Shown piece by piece: positions 1-8,524 of a stretch of 64,000 bases of DNA (its first letter is position 1; every line of letters begins with the position of its first letter). The notes under the pieces were generated by a model. It was not told where the DNA came from, made no database searches, and was given only the letters and a program-made list of their open reading frames with translations. Source of the DNA: Gracilariopsis chorda (Eukaryota > Rhodophyta > Florideophyceae > Gracilariales > Gracilariaceae). Location: the NCBI GenBank assembly GCA_003194525.1, contig NBIV01000332.1, positions 1 to 64,000 on the forward strand. The letters are read 5' to 3'. A program made the position numbers and the translations under genes.

Positions 1-260
1 CCGTCGTGATGAGAGAACTTTTGCGCCTTGTAGCTCTTCATACACGAATTCATCATAATACTCTCACCAATGAGCACTCCATGGAAGCACTACTCAAGTA
101 CGGAAAATCCCTCACATCCCTCAAGGCCTCCTTCTCTGAGTTTCACGTTCGAAACGGTTTCTTCTACGAAATCTCAAGAAAATTGAAGGAAGCTGGAGCT
201 AAGGACCCAGCCCCCCTCCATACAAGGCTCGTAGACGTTATCCAGTTCCATATTGTATGA
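1..260 (+). CDS. C-terminal end of an unrecognised gene entering from the left
   Basis: The frame is open to the window edge and stops at 258-260, leaving about 85 residues. A start cannot be chosen because nothing shows that the true N-terminus lies inside the window. The piece is rich in leucine and basic residues, with no motif I recognise. It converges on the minus-strand frame at 404-805 with about 140 bp between them. Copy B lacks this stretch, so I cannot confirm by comparison that it belongs to the transposon, though its position makes that likely. Confidence 0.4.
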   Translation, partial: VVMRELLRLVALHTRIHHNTLTNEHSMEALLKYGKSLTSLKASFSEFHVRNGFFYEISRKLKEAGAKDPAPLHTRLVDVIQFHIV

Positions 261-403
261 TAGTACTCAATAGAAGACCCATCATGAGTATGATACTTGC
301 TCACATCCATTTCAAAAGAAACGAATAAACACATTGCACTAATTTAAGTCAAGTTTTACAAACGTTTATCACCATATATACTACTTATCATCATTAATCA
401 CTT

Positions 404-805
404 TCATCGTCCTCTCCTATTCAGACCCTGCAATCCTTTAGGGACCATCTCTCCCTCCTCATCATCCTGTTCATAATCCCCATCAGTATTCATCTCCACG
501 GGCTTCCATACGTAATCCTCCTCCTCATCGTCTGACTGATTGTTCCCCTCCACATCGTCCATATCAACGTCTCCATCATCAGAACTACCACCTCCCGCCT
601 CCATCTCTTCATCTTCCTCTTCCTCCTCAAATCGAGGTGTAAATCCGACCTGTCTATGTACAGCATCCGGGAGATTGTATCCGTCAGGCACAAGATACAT
701 ATGGTAGCGGAAGCAATACCCTTTCACAATCGCATCATCATACCCAGCTCCAGCGTGGAATACATCCCCTCTTCCAATAAACACAGAAAACGGCGGAATC
801 CTCAA
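404..805 (-). CDS. Double-stranded beta-helix (2OG-oxygenase-like) C-terminal fragment with acidic tail
   Basis: The first 50 residues read like the last strands of a 2-oxoglutarate/Fe(II) oxygenase or cupin fold: residues GRGDVFHAGAGY, then FRYHMYL about 10 residues on. In such folds the His would bind iron and the Arg the 2-oxoglutarate. Then comes a tail very rich in Glu, Asp and Gly. There is no ATG at the listed start (a TTG), and coding-like sequence continues upstream in other frames, so this is probably the C-terminal part of a longer protein. The frame lies just downstream of the 918-1367 frame and the ParB-like gene on the same strand and may once have been fused to them. The fold call rests on one motif pair. 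The first HxD pair of the iron site was not identified, so activity is unproven. Confidence 0.4.
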   Translation of the reverse strand: MRIPPFSVFIGRGDVFHAGAGYDDAIVKGYCFRYHMYLVPDGYNLPDAVHRQVGFTPRFEEEEEDEEMEAGGGSSDDGDVDMDDVEGNNQSDDEEEDYVWKPVEMNTDGDYEQDDEEGEMVPKGLQGLNRRGR

Positions 806-917
806 CCTTTCGCACCACCATAGAACCAGAAAGCCGTTTCACGTTCTCCCGAGTCATAGTCAGGTTATGAGACCTCTCGCATACCCAAATACATGAACGC
901 ATCTGGCCCAGATGCCA

Positions 918-1367
918 TTACGAAATAGCCCGGGTTTGCTTCCTTCTTCCTATCCGCCTCCGACAGATTCCTAAAATCAGTGTGGGCAACACTTGCCTAG
1001 GGCAATCCTCTCCAGTACACAATACACGACCACCAGTTTCAGGCGCATACATCGCTCCACCTTCTGAGTTTCGCTCAGTCAACCAAAGTGCTGCCGCAAT
1101 CTGACCAATTCTTGCATCCAACAACGCCCTCTTCCGCACAAGCACTGCAGCGTTTTTGAGCGCCTCAATTCTATCCACAATCCCCCTCTTCGTTGTTATA
1201 AAACGTCCCACTGCCTTTAGGAGGTTCAAAGCATCCCTCTCTCCCCCCGCATTAATGATGAGATTCCAAAACATCCTATTCCTCTCATCCGCAAGGTCCG
1301 GTTGCGATTCAAAATCACTTCTAAAGAACTCCATCAGTTCCCCTACCACATCCTCATCCACTTTCAC
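918..1367 (-). CDS. Unrecognised frame between ParB-like gene and beta-helix fragment; probably part of the same broken gene
   Basis: This 149-residue frame begins (GTG) overlapping the stop of the ParB-like frame by 4 bp. Its start reads straight on from that protein, with an acidic run (residues DEDVVGEL) following the overlap, so a small indel seems to have split one long gene. A second frame change near 950-1000 is suggested because a different frame downstream (to about 850) gives plausible protein (residues YFVMASGPDAFMYLG) leading towards the 404-805 piece. No family was recognised in the helical, Arg/Ala/Leu-rich body. Alternatives are a short overlapping gene, or small introns instead of frameshifts. 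Copy B has lost this region, so there is no intact copy to compare. Confidence 0.4.
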   Translation of the reverse strand: MKVDEDVVGELMEFFRSDFESQPDLADERNRMFWNLIINAGGERDALNLLKAVGRFITTKRGIVDRIEALKNAAVLVRKRALLDARIGQIAAALWLTERNSEGGAMYAPETGGRVLCTGEDCPRQVLPTLILGICRRRIGRRKQTRAIS

Positions 1368-4300
1368 ACCTTCTTCATCGCCGCAGTAGCCATACCTTCA
1401 TCCGTCCCAAACTCCTCCAACACACAGAAACCTCTCTCTGAAAGTTCCATTCTCTTCTTTGCAAAGTACACGCGAGCCAAATCCTCCCTCTCAAACGCAG
1501 CCATCCATAATGCTTCGTCCTCATCTGTAGGGTTTCCGGATTTCGGCATCTTCACTCCCAGCACCGGATGCCTCGTCGTTCCCATTTCCCTGTGCATGTT
1601 ACGGGATGCCCTCCAATACACAGCATGGTGCACCATCCGGAAGTCCTCCACTGACAAGCACTCAGCTCGATGATTCTTCCTCAAGTGAATCCTCTGCATC
1701 CATGGATGCGGATGCTTCACTCCGTTCTCGTTCCCAAGCCACTCACTCGGCAACGAGTACACGAGGTCTAACCAAGACATGTCCGACCCCGTAGCCACGT
1801 CAGCTGGGCGACTTAACCCCTCCGGAAGCTTTTCCGGATTGCTATCCTCAAACCTTCCTGCAGTCTGCTGCCCCTCCTCATTCTCTTCATCAAACTCGAA
1901 GTCGTCCTTTGCTTCATCTTCACTAGACGACAGGGCAATGATATCTTCATCATTCAACCACCTCTTCAGTTCCCATCTCCCCATACTGCGCAATACCTCC
2001 ACTACCTCTCGCGCAATACTCGGTCTGTTCACGCCTCCTGTCTTCGTGGGGTTTCGATTCGGCCCTTTCCGCTGCGGCCGTTTCGGCTTCTTCAGTGATG
2101 GTTCAAAGGCTTTGGCACTATCACTGTCAAGGCCCTCCGCTTTCCTTTTCTTGGAGTTCCCCACCCGACCATCGGCGATTCTCTTACTTCGTCTAGGCTC
2201 CAAGGTAGCCGACTTCAAGGTAGTCGACTCGTATAAACCGAGCAACTTCGGTTCAACAGATTGATCGAGGACCGGCTCTGAATCCTGTGGCCCGTCCTCC
2301 TTCAGAGCTCTATACAACGTCCTACGTATCTCTCTCACCTTATTCTCCACCCTCGACTCCAAAGAACTGTGTTTCCCCTTCGTATACCACTTTCCAAGAC
2401 GCGATACGATATATTTGGATACCGTCTGGTCCGAATCTCCAATCTTCATTGGTATACTCATCACTTCCTCTACGCCTTTCTTCTTCTTCATAGTTCTACC
2501 AAGTTCAATGCATAGGTCATACACTTTAGAAGCGCAGTGAAAGAAGTACTTTCGGAAATCCTCAAACGGCCCCATCCTCACCGTAGCGGCGGACCTCACT
2601 CGCACGTGTGCCTGTAGACATTGGATAGTAAAACGAAACCTATCCGCAGACATCCGGAGCAGCATGTCACTAGACACATGGGTAACCCCAATTTGAGGTG
2701 TTTCCTGCCATACGCCATCGAAGAACTCGAGCAACCCCGGGTTCCGTGCAAACTTCAGAGCAAGAGCGGAATGTCGATTGAAATGGCGTATCCTTCCTTC
2801 ATTTCCTTCAGTGTCACTGCTCCACAGCACCCCCGTTATTTGGCTTGGCGTCAGCTTCTGTATGTCATAACCGTCCTGCTCTACGCCATTGCGAATAAAC
2901 GAAACCGTAGTGTGAATCCTATCAGCAAAAGACATCACCAGAACATTAGAACTCAAATCATTCAACGTCTTTCCGAGCCATAACACCTCATTGAAAGTCA
3001 TTCTTTGCGTGTCCTTGCGCTTCCAGAGTGTCACGTTCAACCCGGAAACAATACGAGCCCATTTCCCACCTTCCTTCTCCAACTCCAGCAAAACAGTGAT
3101 GCGATGGTAGCCGTCTACAAGAACAACAGGCACAACCAGCCGCCCGTTCGCATCGATAGCCTCACTCAGCGGTACGTCCTCCGCTAAGGCAACTGCAATA
3201 GACCCAAGCGAAGGAAGCCATCCGAATTTTCGCAGTTTGTTCGACGTCTCTCGAAGGTGCTTCTCATTCTTTGACCGTACCATGTTCTTCGGAAATCGAA
3301 TCACGTGTACGTCAATGACACAATCATGTTGCTCATAGTCGTCATGATTGATGTTCAAAACACCTAAGGTTCTGTCCACCGCTTCTGAACCAACTACATC
3401 CCCCTCATCATACAAAACCCTCTCCTCTGGGGTGAGGTCCTTCTTGGACTGTCGCGGCACCTCTATGACGTCATCATCAGAGTCTTCCACGCTTACCACC
3501 TCTTTCGCTTCCTCTTGTGCCTCAGGAATAATGAGGGGAGCAGACACCTCTTCACGTTCAGTTTTCCTGCGGTTTTCTAACTCCTCTGCTAGCAGGTCGC
3601 GGTGTCACATCTCCCTTTCCACGGCCACGGCCTCTCGTTCCTGAGCTTCCTCTTGGAAAGGGTTCTATATCGGCAGGACCTGAGGCCGCTTCACCACTCT
3701 CAATCCTTTTAACTGGTGCTCTACTCGTCAAAATGCTTGACGGCGTACCAGAGGCAGTTGAAACGAGCCTCCTACGTTTACCAGGTACCCTCGGAGTCGC
3801 CAGCGGCTTCTTCTGTTTGGTCGCGGGGGGGTTCTTTTGCTTCGAAAGGGTCTTCGGAGTGGCCAGGGGCTTTCTTTGGCTTCATAGGAGTCGTTGCAGT
3901 ACTAGCACTAGTGCTTGGCTGCGCAGCCTTCACATTTATTGCTGACTGCGGTGGAACCGACTCACCCCCCTCTCCCACTTCCTCCCTACTGCTCATCATT
4001 GCAGTGTCCCACGCATACAGCCCTGCAGACACCATCTCCTTCAGAGTAGCGGGCGGTTCCTCAGGACCTCCAAATACGTACGGATACCTTTCATCTCCAT
4101 GTGACGATATATTAGCCTTCCATATCACTACCAAATCCTGTCCTCTTTCTGGTAAGACGACAACGGATGGCGATGCAGAGATCGGCAGAGTCCTGTTCCA
4201 GGCCCAGATCCACCCGCTACGTCCATACCCCGCAATTGTGCTTTGCCAACCTTCACCTTTTCATCGCTATTACCGATTCGCACAAACAAATTGACAGACG

Positions 4301-4409
4301 CCCCACCATGGAGCTCTCTGTTTGCATCGCGTTGAGCGGGCGGAGGCGTGGAAAGGTTGGAAGCTCTGGAGCTGCCCATGCTTTTCGCTTTTCCTCGCGT
4401 AGTCGGCAT
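1364..4409 (-). CDS. ParB-like DNA-binding/nuclease-fold protein (frame broken in its N-terminal third)
   Basis: The main open frame is 1364-3547 (727 residues). Within it, residues 60-160 hold the ParB/Srx-like core, with VVLVDGYHR at about 142-149 corresponding to the GxHR signature of ParB proteins. A following helical part (TPSQITGVLW onwards, about 235-275) could be the ParB-type helix-turn-helix. Farther on are basic, NLS-like stretches (RRSKRIA, KKRKAEG) and an acidic Ser/Asp/Glu-rich C-terminal third. Comparison with copy B shows the gene starts much earlier, at MPTTRGKAKS (ATG 4407-4409), with a conserved N-terminal domain around VNLFVRIGNSDEKVKVGKAQ and a later block (YPYVFGGPEEPPATLKEM). 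In copy A these lie in different frames: a shift near 4130 and one or two more between 3780 and 3547. ParB relatives bind DNA sites and many use CTP. The role here is inferred. It is divergent with the methyltransferase-SET gene. Confidence 0.65.
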
Positions 4410-5081
4410 TTCTATGTCAGGCCTTCGCAGCGAAGCGGATTTCCTGGGACAATGCTTCTTCGTCTTCGTAGAACTCTTATTCCGGCCTGATGAAGCGCCA
4501 CGACACTCCGGTCCACGGACCTCCACCACGTGGCGGCCAGCAGTTCCGAAAATCAAAAAATTAGTTTAAAATTAGTGTCTGGAATGAACGGACATCTGCG
4601 GTACGACCTAGTAGGTCATGGGCGGAAGATGCATGGTTCATTTTACACTAATTTTTTGATTTTCTGAACAGCTGGGTGGCGAAGGTCCGTGGACCGGAGT
4701 GTCGTGGCGCTTCATCAGGCGCCTGATGAAGCGCCACGACACTCCGGTCCACGGACCTCCACCCCCCCTAGCAGTTCAACATCAGCATAGTTTCTCGCAA
4801 TGATCTTCTGACCGCCGCGCTCCTTCATGCAATCGGTGTCGATGCGCAGATATTCTCTCCTATCATCGCAGTGCAACCACGCCGGCTCACAAGCATTACA
4901 ACGATTCCGAAAACCCGCCAATCTTCATCCGCGTGATTGCAACTTTTGGTCATTGACGACCACCGAAAAACACGGTAACCACTTTCTCTTTGCTCCGCGA
5001 CCGCTCCAAACGTGTGGAGTATCGCGTTCCTCCCCACGTCCGTTCATTTTCAAACTAGCTGCATAGCCATCGAGGTATATC
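4410..5081. promoter_or_regulatory. Divergent intergenic region between ParB-like and methyltransferase-SET genes
   Basis: The 672-bp gap between two head-to-head genes must contain both promoters. It holds inverted repeats at 4485-4757. No convincing TATA box was seen for the plus-strand gene. On the minus side, coding similarity to copy B (a run of NK, PRK and basic residues) reaches about 80 bp upstream of the ATG at 4409. The ParB-like protein may therefore begin earlier, or with an upstream exon. From about 4760 to 5081 I see no repeat and no gene. Confidence 0.55.
4485..4757. repeat. Foldback cluster including a perfect 74-bp palindrome
   Basis: A 37-bp arm occurs three times: at 4485-4521, inverted at 4684-4720, and directly again at 4721-4757. 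The last two abut as a perfect 74-bp palindrome (4684-4757). The first two are the outer part of a longer hairpin whose arms also include an AT-rich block (AAAATCAAAAAATTAGT near 4555 and its complement near 4646). The core (GGTCCGTGGACCGGAGTGTC) recurs with few changes in copy B at the same place between the same two genes. Confidence 0.9.
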
Positions 5082-8000
5082 ATGGGCTCCTCCGTCGAAG
5101 AAGTTAATGTGAGGTCGGCCGCCACCGGGAGTGCTTCGGGAAGCGGTAAGATGCATGGAACTGGGGAGCAGCTTCTTGCTGCTTACCTGGGTATTCGCGA
5201 CGCCTACGTGGCGACGAGGCAAAACTTTGACGAGCCGAGAGGTCTGAAGCACAGCGATTTCTTGACGTTCGCGGTGGAAACCCGAAACGTTCATGAGTCT
5301 GTGAAGCAAATGTTCTATACTCTCATCGGACCGGATTACACCTCGTACTCCGATTCCGAGCTACGGAAAGTCGCTTCTAGGGGTCCGGCACGTCAGATGT
5401 ACTTGATGGCAAGGGTAGTGGACCTGAAGGATGGTGATGGGGACCGACGCGTGAGGGACTTTTGGGAGCTTTATTGTGGAAGCGAGGTGCATAAGGGTAT
5501 ACCACGCAATGTATTGCTAAGTGTGTTCTTCAAGTCTCGAGTGCTAGGCGTCATCAATAACTCTTCTCCTTTCCACACCAAACCTTGCACGGATTTCGAA
5601 TTCTTCATAGCCTTGTCTATGGTGCAGAACATCTCGTTGCATAAGAAAGCGAGTGGTAGAAAAAGGAAATTCGGAATGTCTAGTACGAAGTTCTCGAAGG
5701 TGAGACTGTCTGACAAGCTGCAATGTCAGAGAGTGGGCTATGGCGTCCAGCTGGTTACCAGGGCATGGGATTGCTTTGCACAATTTCTTGGTTTTCCCAA
5801 CGTCGAGGTTATGATATTGCCGTACATTCGACTGGACTACCGTAACATGGTATTCAAAGATATTGGAGAACCTTCCCTGGGTTTTCAACACAAAGACTGC
5901 TCGAAACAATTTGTGAAGGAGAAGAACGCCACTACCATCAGGGAGAACGTTGTGGAATGGGCTTGGAGCCTACCTGGCGCAGTTGATACAGGACTTCGTT
6001 TATGTGCAAAGGAATACCTTGGGGACCTTTCCAGTGTGGTAGTACAAGAGAAACTGTTCGAAATCTCTGCTCCCAGTAAATGGGATGCTCTAAAGAGATT
6101 CAATATCACGAACACAAGGCATTTCCCTACACGATTTGAGGACTTTAGTGAGTCTCTTGTCACTACAGTTCAGGATGCCATCAAGCCTCTTAAGCTAACT
6201 AAATCGCATGGAAGCAATTTCGCCGTTCATCAAGCTGTTAAGCAGGAGCCTGGGGAAGATGACGATATCATGATGGTGCCGGTACGGACCAACCCTGCTG
6301 CTGGGAGGCACGAAGGTATTCATGAAAGGGAAGGTATCGCTGATAATGAGGTAGAAGAGGTGGTGGAGAGTGTGGCTGCTCCAAGAGCTACTACTGGTCT
6401 GCAGACAACGACATTGTCTCAGAGACTGACGTACAGCGTGAAGGAGACTGGTGTTCAACCTCCACCGTATCCGAAGACTTTAGATCAGTTGATGTCGTAC
6501 GAGTACTGTGAGAGGCAGATGTCCCGCAGCTTCCGTCTTCACAACTGCAGTTTCCAAGACCTTGTCGAAGTCGACGACAACAAGTCCGGGGACAGCGAAC
6601 TATCCATTGAAGGAAGGGTACAGTTCGTGCTTTCGGATCCCCCATATGGGACTCGTGCGGAGCGTAATCGGGAGAACAGTGGTCATGATGTTCTCACCGA
6701 GAAGACCATGGCCCGGGCAGGGAAAAGAATTTCAAAGTTGCTACGTCCCGGTGGGCATGTTATATTGTTCTGCTCGTGGGATCAGATACAGAAGTGGCGG
6801 GAGGTGCTGCGGAGTGTTACGTACACAGATGACTCTGGCACAACTCGTTTTTCTTTTGTCGTGGACGAACAACCCCTCCAGTTCGTACGATCCATGGGGA
6901 ACTCGATGGGTAATCCGGGAAGGCGGAGCTGTCGGCTGTACCAGACGTCGGAGTATGCCGTACATGCAGTGCGCTCTGGGGTCCCGTATTCCCAACAGCA
7001 CAGAATGGTGAACTATGAGAACTTTAATTTTATCCCTTCACGCTACCCGGCATATCACGCAATCATAGACCAGGTGCCGCCTATGTCTTATGGCGAAACT
7101 CTGCTATGGAATGTGACAAACTCGGAGAGAATCACTACGAGGAAAAAGGTGCGACCGGAACAGAAGTGTAGGGCATTGCTGAAGGAACTCATTTGCAGGT
7201 TTAGTCAGCCAGGAGACCTAGTGGTTGACCTCTTTGCGGGGACGTTCTCTACAGCGATGGCATGCATGGAACTGCCGAAGCACCGGATATTTGTAGGATG
7301 TGAAGACGATAAAGCTTGCTTTGAACACGCAAAGCATGCTGCTATTGTTCGTTTTGCTTCTATAATCCGGGAGGGAAACACCAATCTTGAGAAGAACCAA
7401 GAGCTCAGGAAGATGGCCCATACTGTTTTCATCGCATTTCCAATGGGCAGATTGAGGCATACCTTGTCATGGAAGGCAGTCAATGGCTTTTCTCCGTACC
7501 AGATGCTTCCCCCACACGTCGTCCAGTTCCTGTCGACGCTGTGGAGAAGTGAAGAGGTAGCCAAATTGGGTAAGAGCAGGACCTTCGATCAATGGCCTAG
7601 CGTGCTGCAGGGTAGGATGAATCTGGAGAACATGAACTCGCTGCTGGCAATGGAAGCTGTGCATTATGGACTACGAATCAGCAAGTCTACTATTCGCCAC
7701 GATAACGCTGGTGTTGGAGTGTTTGCAACTCGTCGAATTGCTGTAGGGGAGGTAGTGTGCTACTTCTATGGGACACTCGTGTATCATGATCTGACGAACC
7801 GTAAAGAAGTGCACAAGACCTACGGGGACGGAGTTATGGGTGTGACGAAGGATCGCTTTCGAAAATATGCGGTGGAGGTGGATGTTCATGGGCATCAGTT
7901 CTCTGCACTACCTCATCGGAGAACACTGAACCATGGAAAACAAACCAACCCGATTCTTTGGGTTGTTCCAGCTCCGTTTTGTGTTGCAGGGTATATTAAC

Positions 8001-8264
8001 GACCCTAAGTATGTCGAAGGCGATAAGGACTTAGATGCTACGGTAGATGGCCTTGTGAAAAAGCGTGAGGCTAACGTGCGGATGAAACCTTCACCTGGCC
8101 TAGGGCTGAACCGTAGGAAACTAACAGACTACAGGCTTATCAAGCTGGAAGCCCTTGTTGAAATAGAGGAAGGGGACGAAATCTTTAGTGAATACGGAAA
8201 TGTCTATGATTGGCATACTCAGACGCATCTGCGTATAGATGATGGAGCTATTGTAATTGACTAG
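5082..8264 (+). CDS. DNA amino-methyltransferase (DPPY type) fused to a SET domain
   Basis: This is an intact 1060-residue protein. Residues 1-400 are a domain conserved in copy B that I do not recognise, followed by an acidic linker (about 400-450). Residues 470-800 form a Rossmann methyltransferase of the N6-adenine/N4-cytosine group: catalytic SDPPYGTR (519-522 = DPPY), then DLFAGTFSTAM (716 onwards) as the SAM-binding motif. Motif IV before motif I is the beta-class order, and DPPY favours adenine over cytosine. Residues about 865-1045 are a SET lysine-methyltransferase domain: AGVGVFATR (876-884), a YINDP...ANVRM segment in place of the NHSC/PN motif, and the terminal GDEIFSEYG with Tyr1038. 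Homology to copy B begins at Met24 (5151), so that Met is an alternative start. It is followed 260 bp on by the coiled-coil gene. A role in marking DNA and histones at the element is inferred. Confidence 0.88.
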   Translation: MGSSVEEVNVRSAATGSASGSGKMHGTGEQLLAAYLGIRDAYVATRQNFDEPRGLKHSDFLTFAVETRNVHESVKQMFYTLIGPDYTSYSDSELRKVASRGPARQMYLMARVVDLKDGDGDRRVRDFWELYCGSEVHKGIPRNVLLSVFFKSRVLGVINNSSPFHTKPCTDFEFFIALSMVQNISLHKKASGRKRKFGMSSTKFSKVRLSDKLQCQRVGYGVQLVTRAWDCFAQFLGFPNVEVMILPYIRLDYRNMVFKDIGEPSLGFQHKDCSKQFVKEKNATTIRENVVEWAWSLPGAVDTGLRLCAKEYLGDLSSVVVQEKLFEISAPSKWDALKRFNITNTRHFPTRFEDFSESLVTTVQDAIKPLKLTKSHGSNFAVHQAVKQEPGEDDDIMMVPVRTNPAAGRHEGIHEREGIADNEVEEVVESVAAPRATTGLQTTTLSQRLTYSVKETGVQPPPYPKTLDQLMSYEYCERQMSRSFRLHNCSFQDLVEVDDNKSGDSELSIEGRVQFVLSDPPYGTRAERNRENSGHDVLTEKTMARAGKRISKLLRPGGHVILFCSWDQIQKWREVLRSVTYTDDSGTTRFSFVVDEQPLQFVRSMGNSMGNPGRRSCRLYQTSEYAVHAVRSGVPYSQQHRMVNYENFNFIPSRYPAYHAIIDQVPPMSYGETLLWNVTNSERITTRKKVRPEQKCRALLKELICRFSQPGDLVVDLFAGTFSTAMACMELPKHRIFVGCEDDKACFEHAKHAAIVRFASIIREGNTNLEKNQELRKMAHTVFIAFPMGRLRHTLSWKAVNGFSPYQMLPPHVVQFLSTLWRSEEVAKLGKSRTFDQWPSVLQGRMNLENMNSLLAMEAVHYGLRISKSTIRHDNAGVGVFATRRIAVGEVVCYFYGTLVYHDLTNRKEVHKTYGDGVMGVTKDRFRKYAVEVDVHGHQFSALPHRRTLNHGKQTNPILWVVPAPFCVAGYINDPKYVEGDKDLDATVDGLVKKREANVRMKPSPGLGLNRRKLTDYRLIKLEALVEIEEGDEIFSEYGNVYDWHTQTHLRIDDGAIVID

Positions 8265-8524
8265 CTTATATACTAAAGAAACCGAGTTTGTAAACCACAT
8301 AGCTACTTTAGTGAAAAAGTCCTTGATGGGGGGGCGATATGTCAGGGGACCCATTCGGTTAACGAGTGGTAGGAACATCAGGGTAATTTTTTTCATGTTT
8401 TCAGAGAGGTGGAACTAATGCCAAAAACCCTTCGTGGCTTTTCGTGAGTTCTTCCTGCTCGGCACACGTCGTTTTAGGGCCGCGGTGTTTCCCCGCCACA
8501 AGCACGCGACATTATCTAACAGCT

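Noticed and set aside
404-805. Direct assignment of the beta-helix fragment to TET/JBP
   Set aside because: Only the last strands are visible and the HxD motif was not found; the family cannot be fixed.
4485-4757. An independent foldback transposon or MITE inserted in copy A
   Set aside because: A related palindrome lies at the same place in the diverged copy B, so it is better seen as part of the element; not fully excluded.
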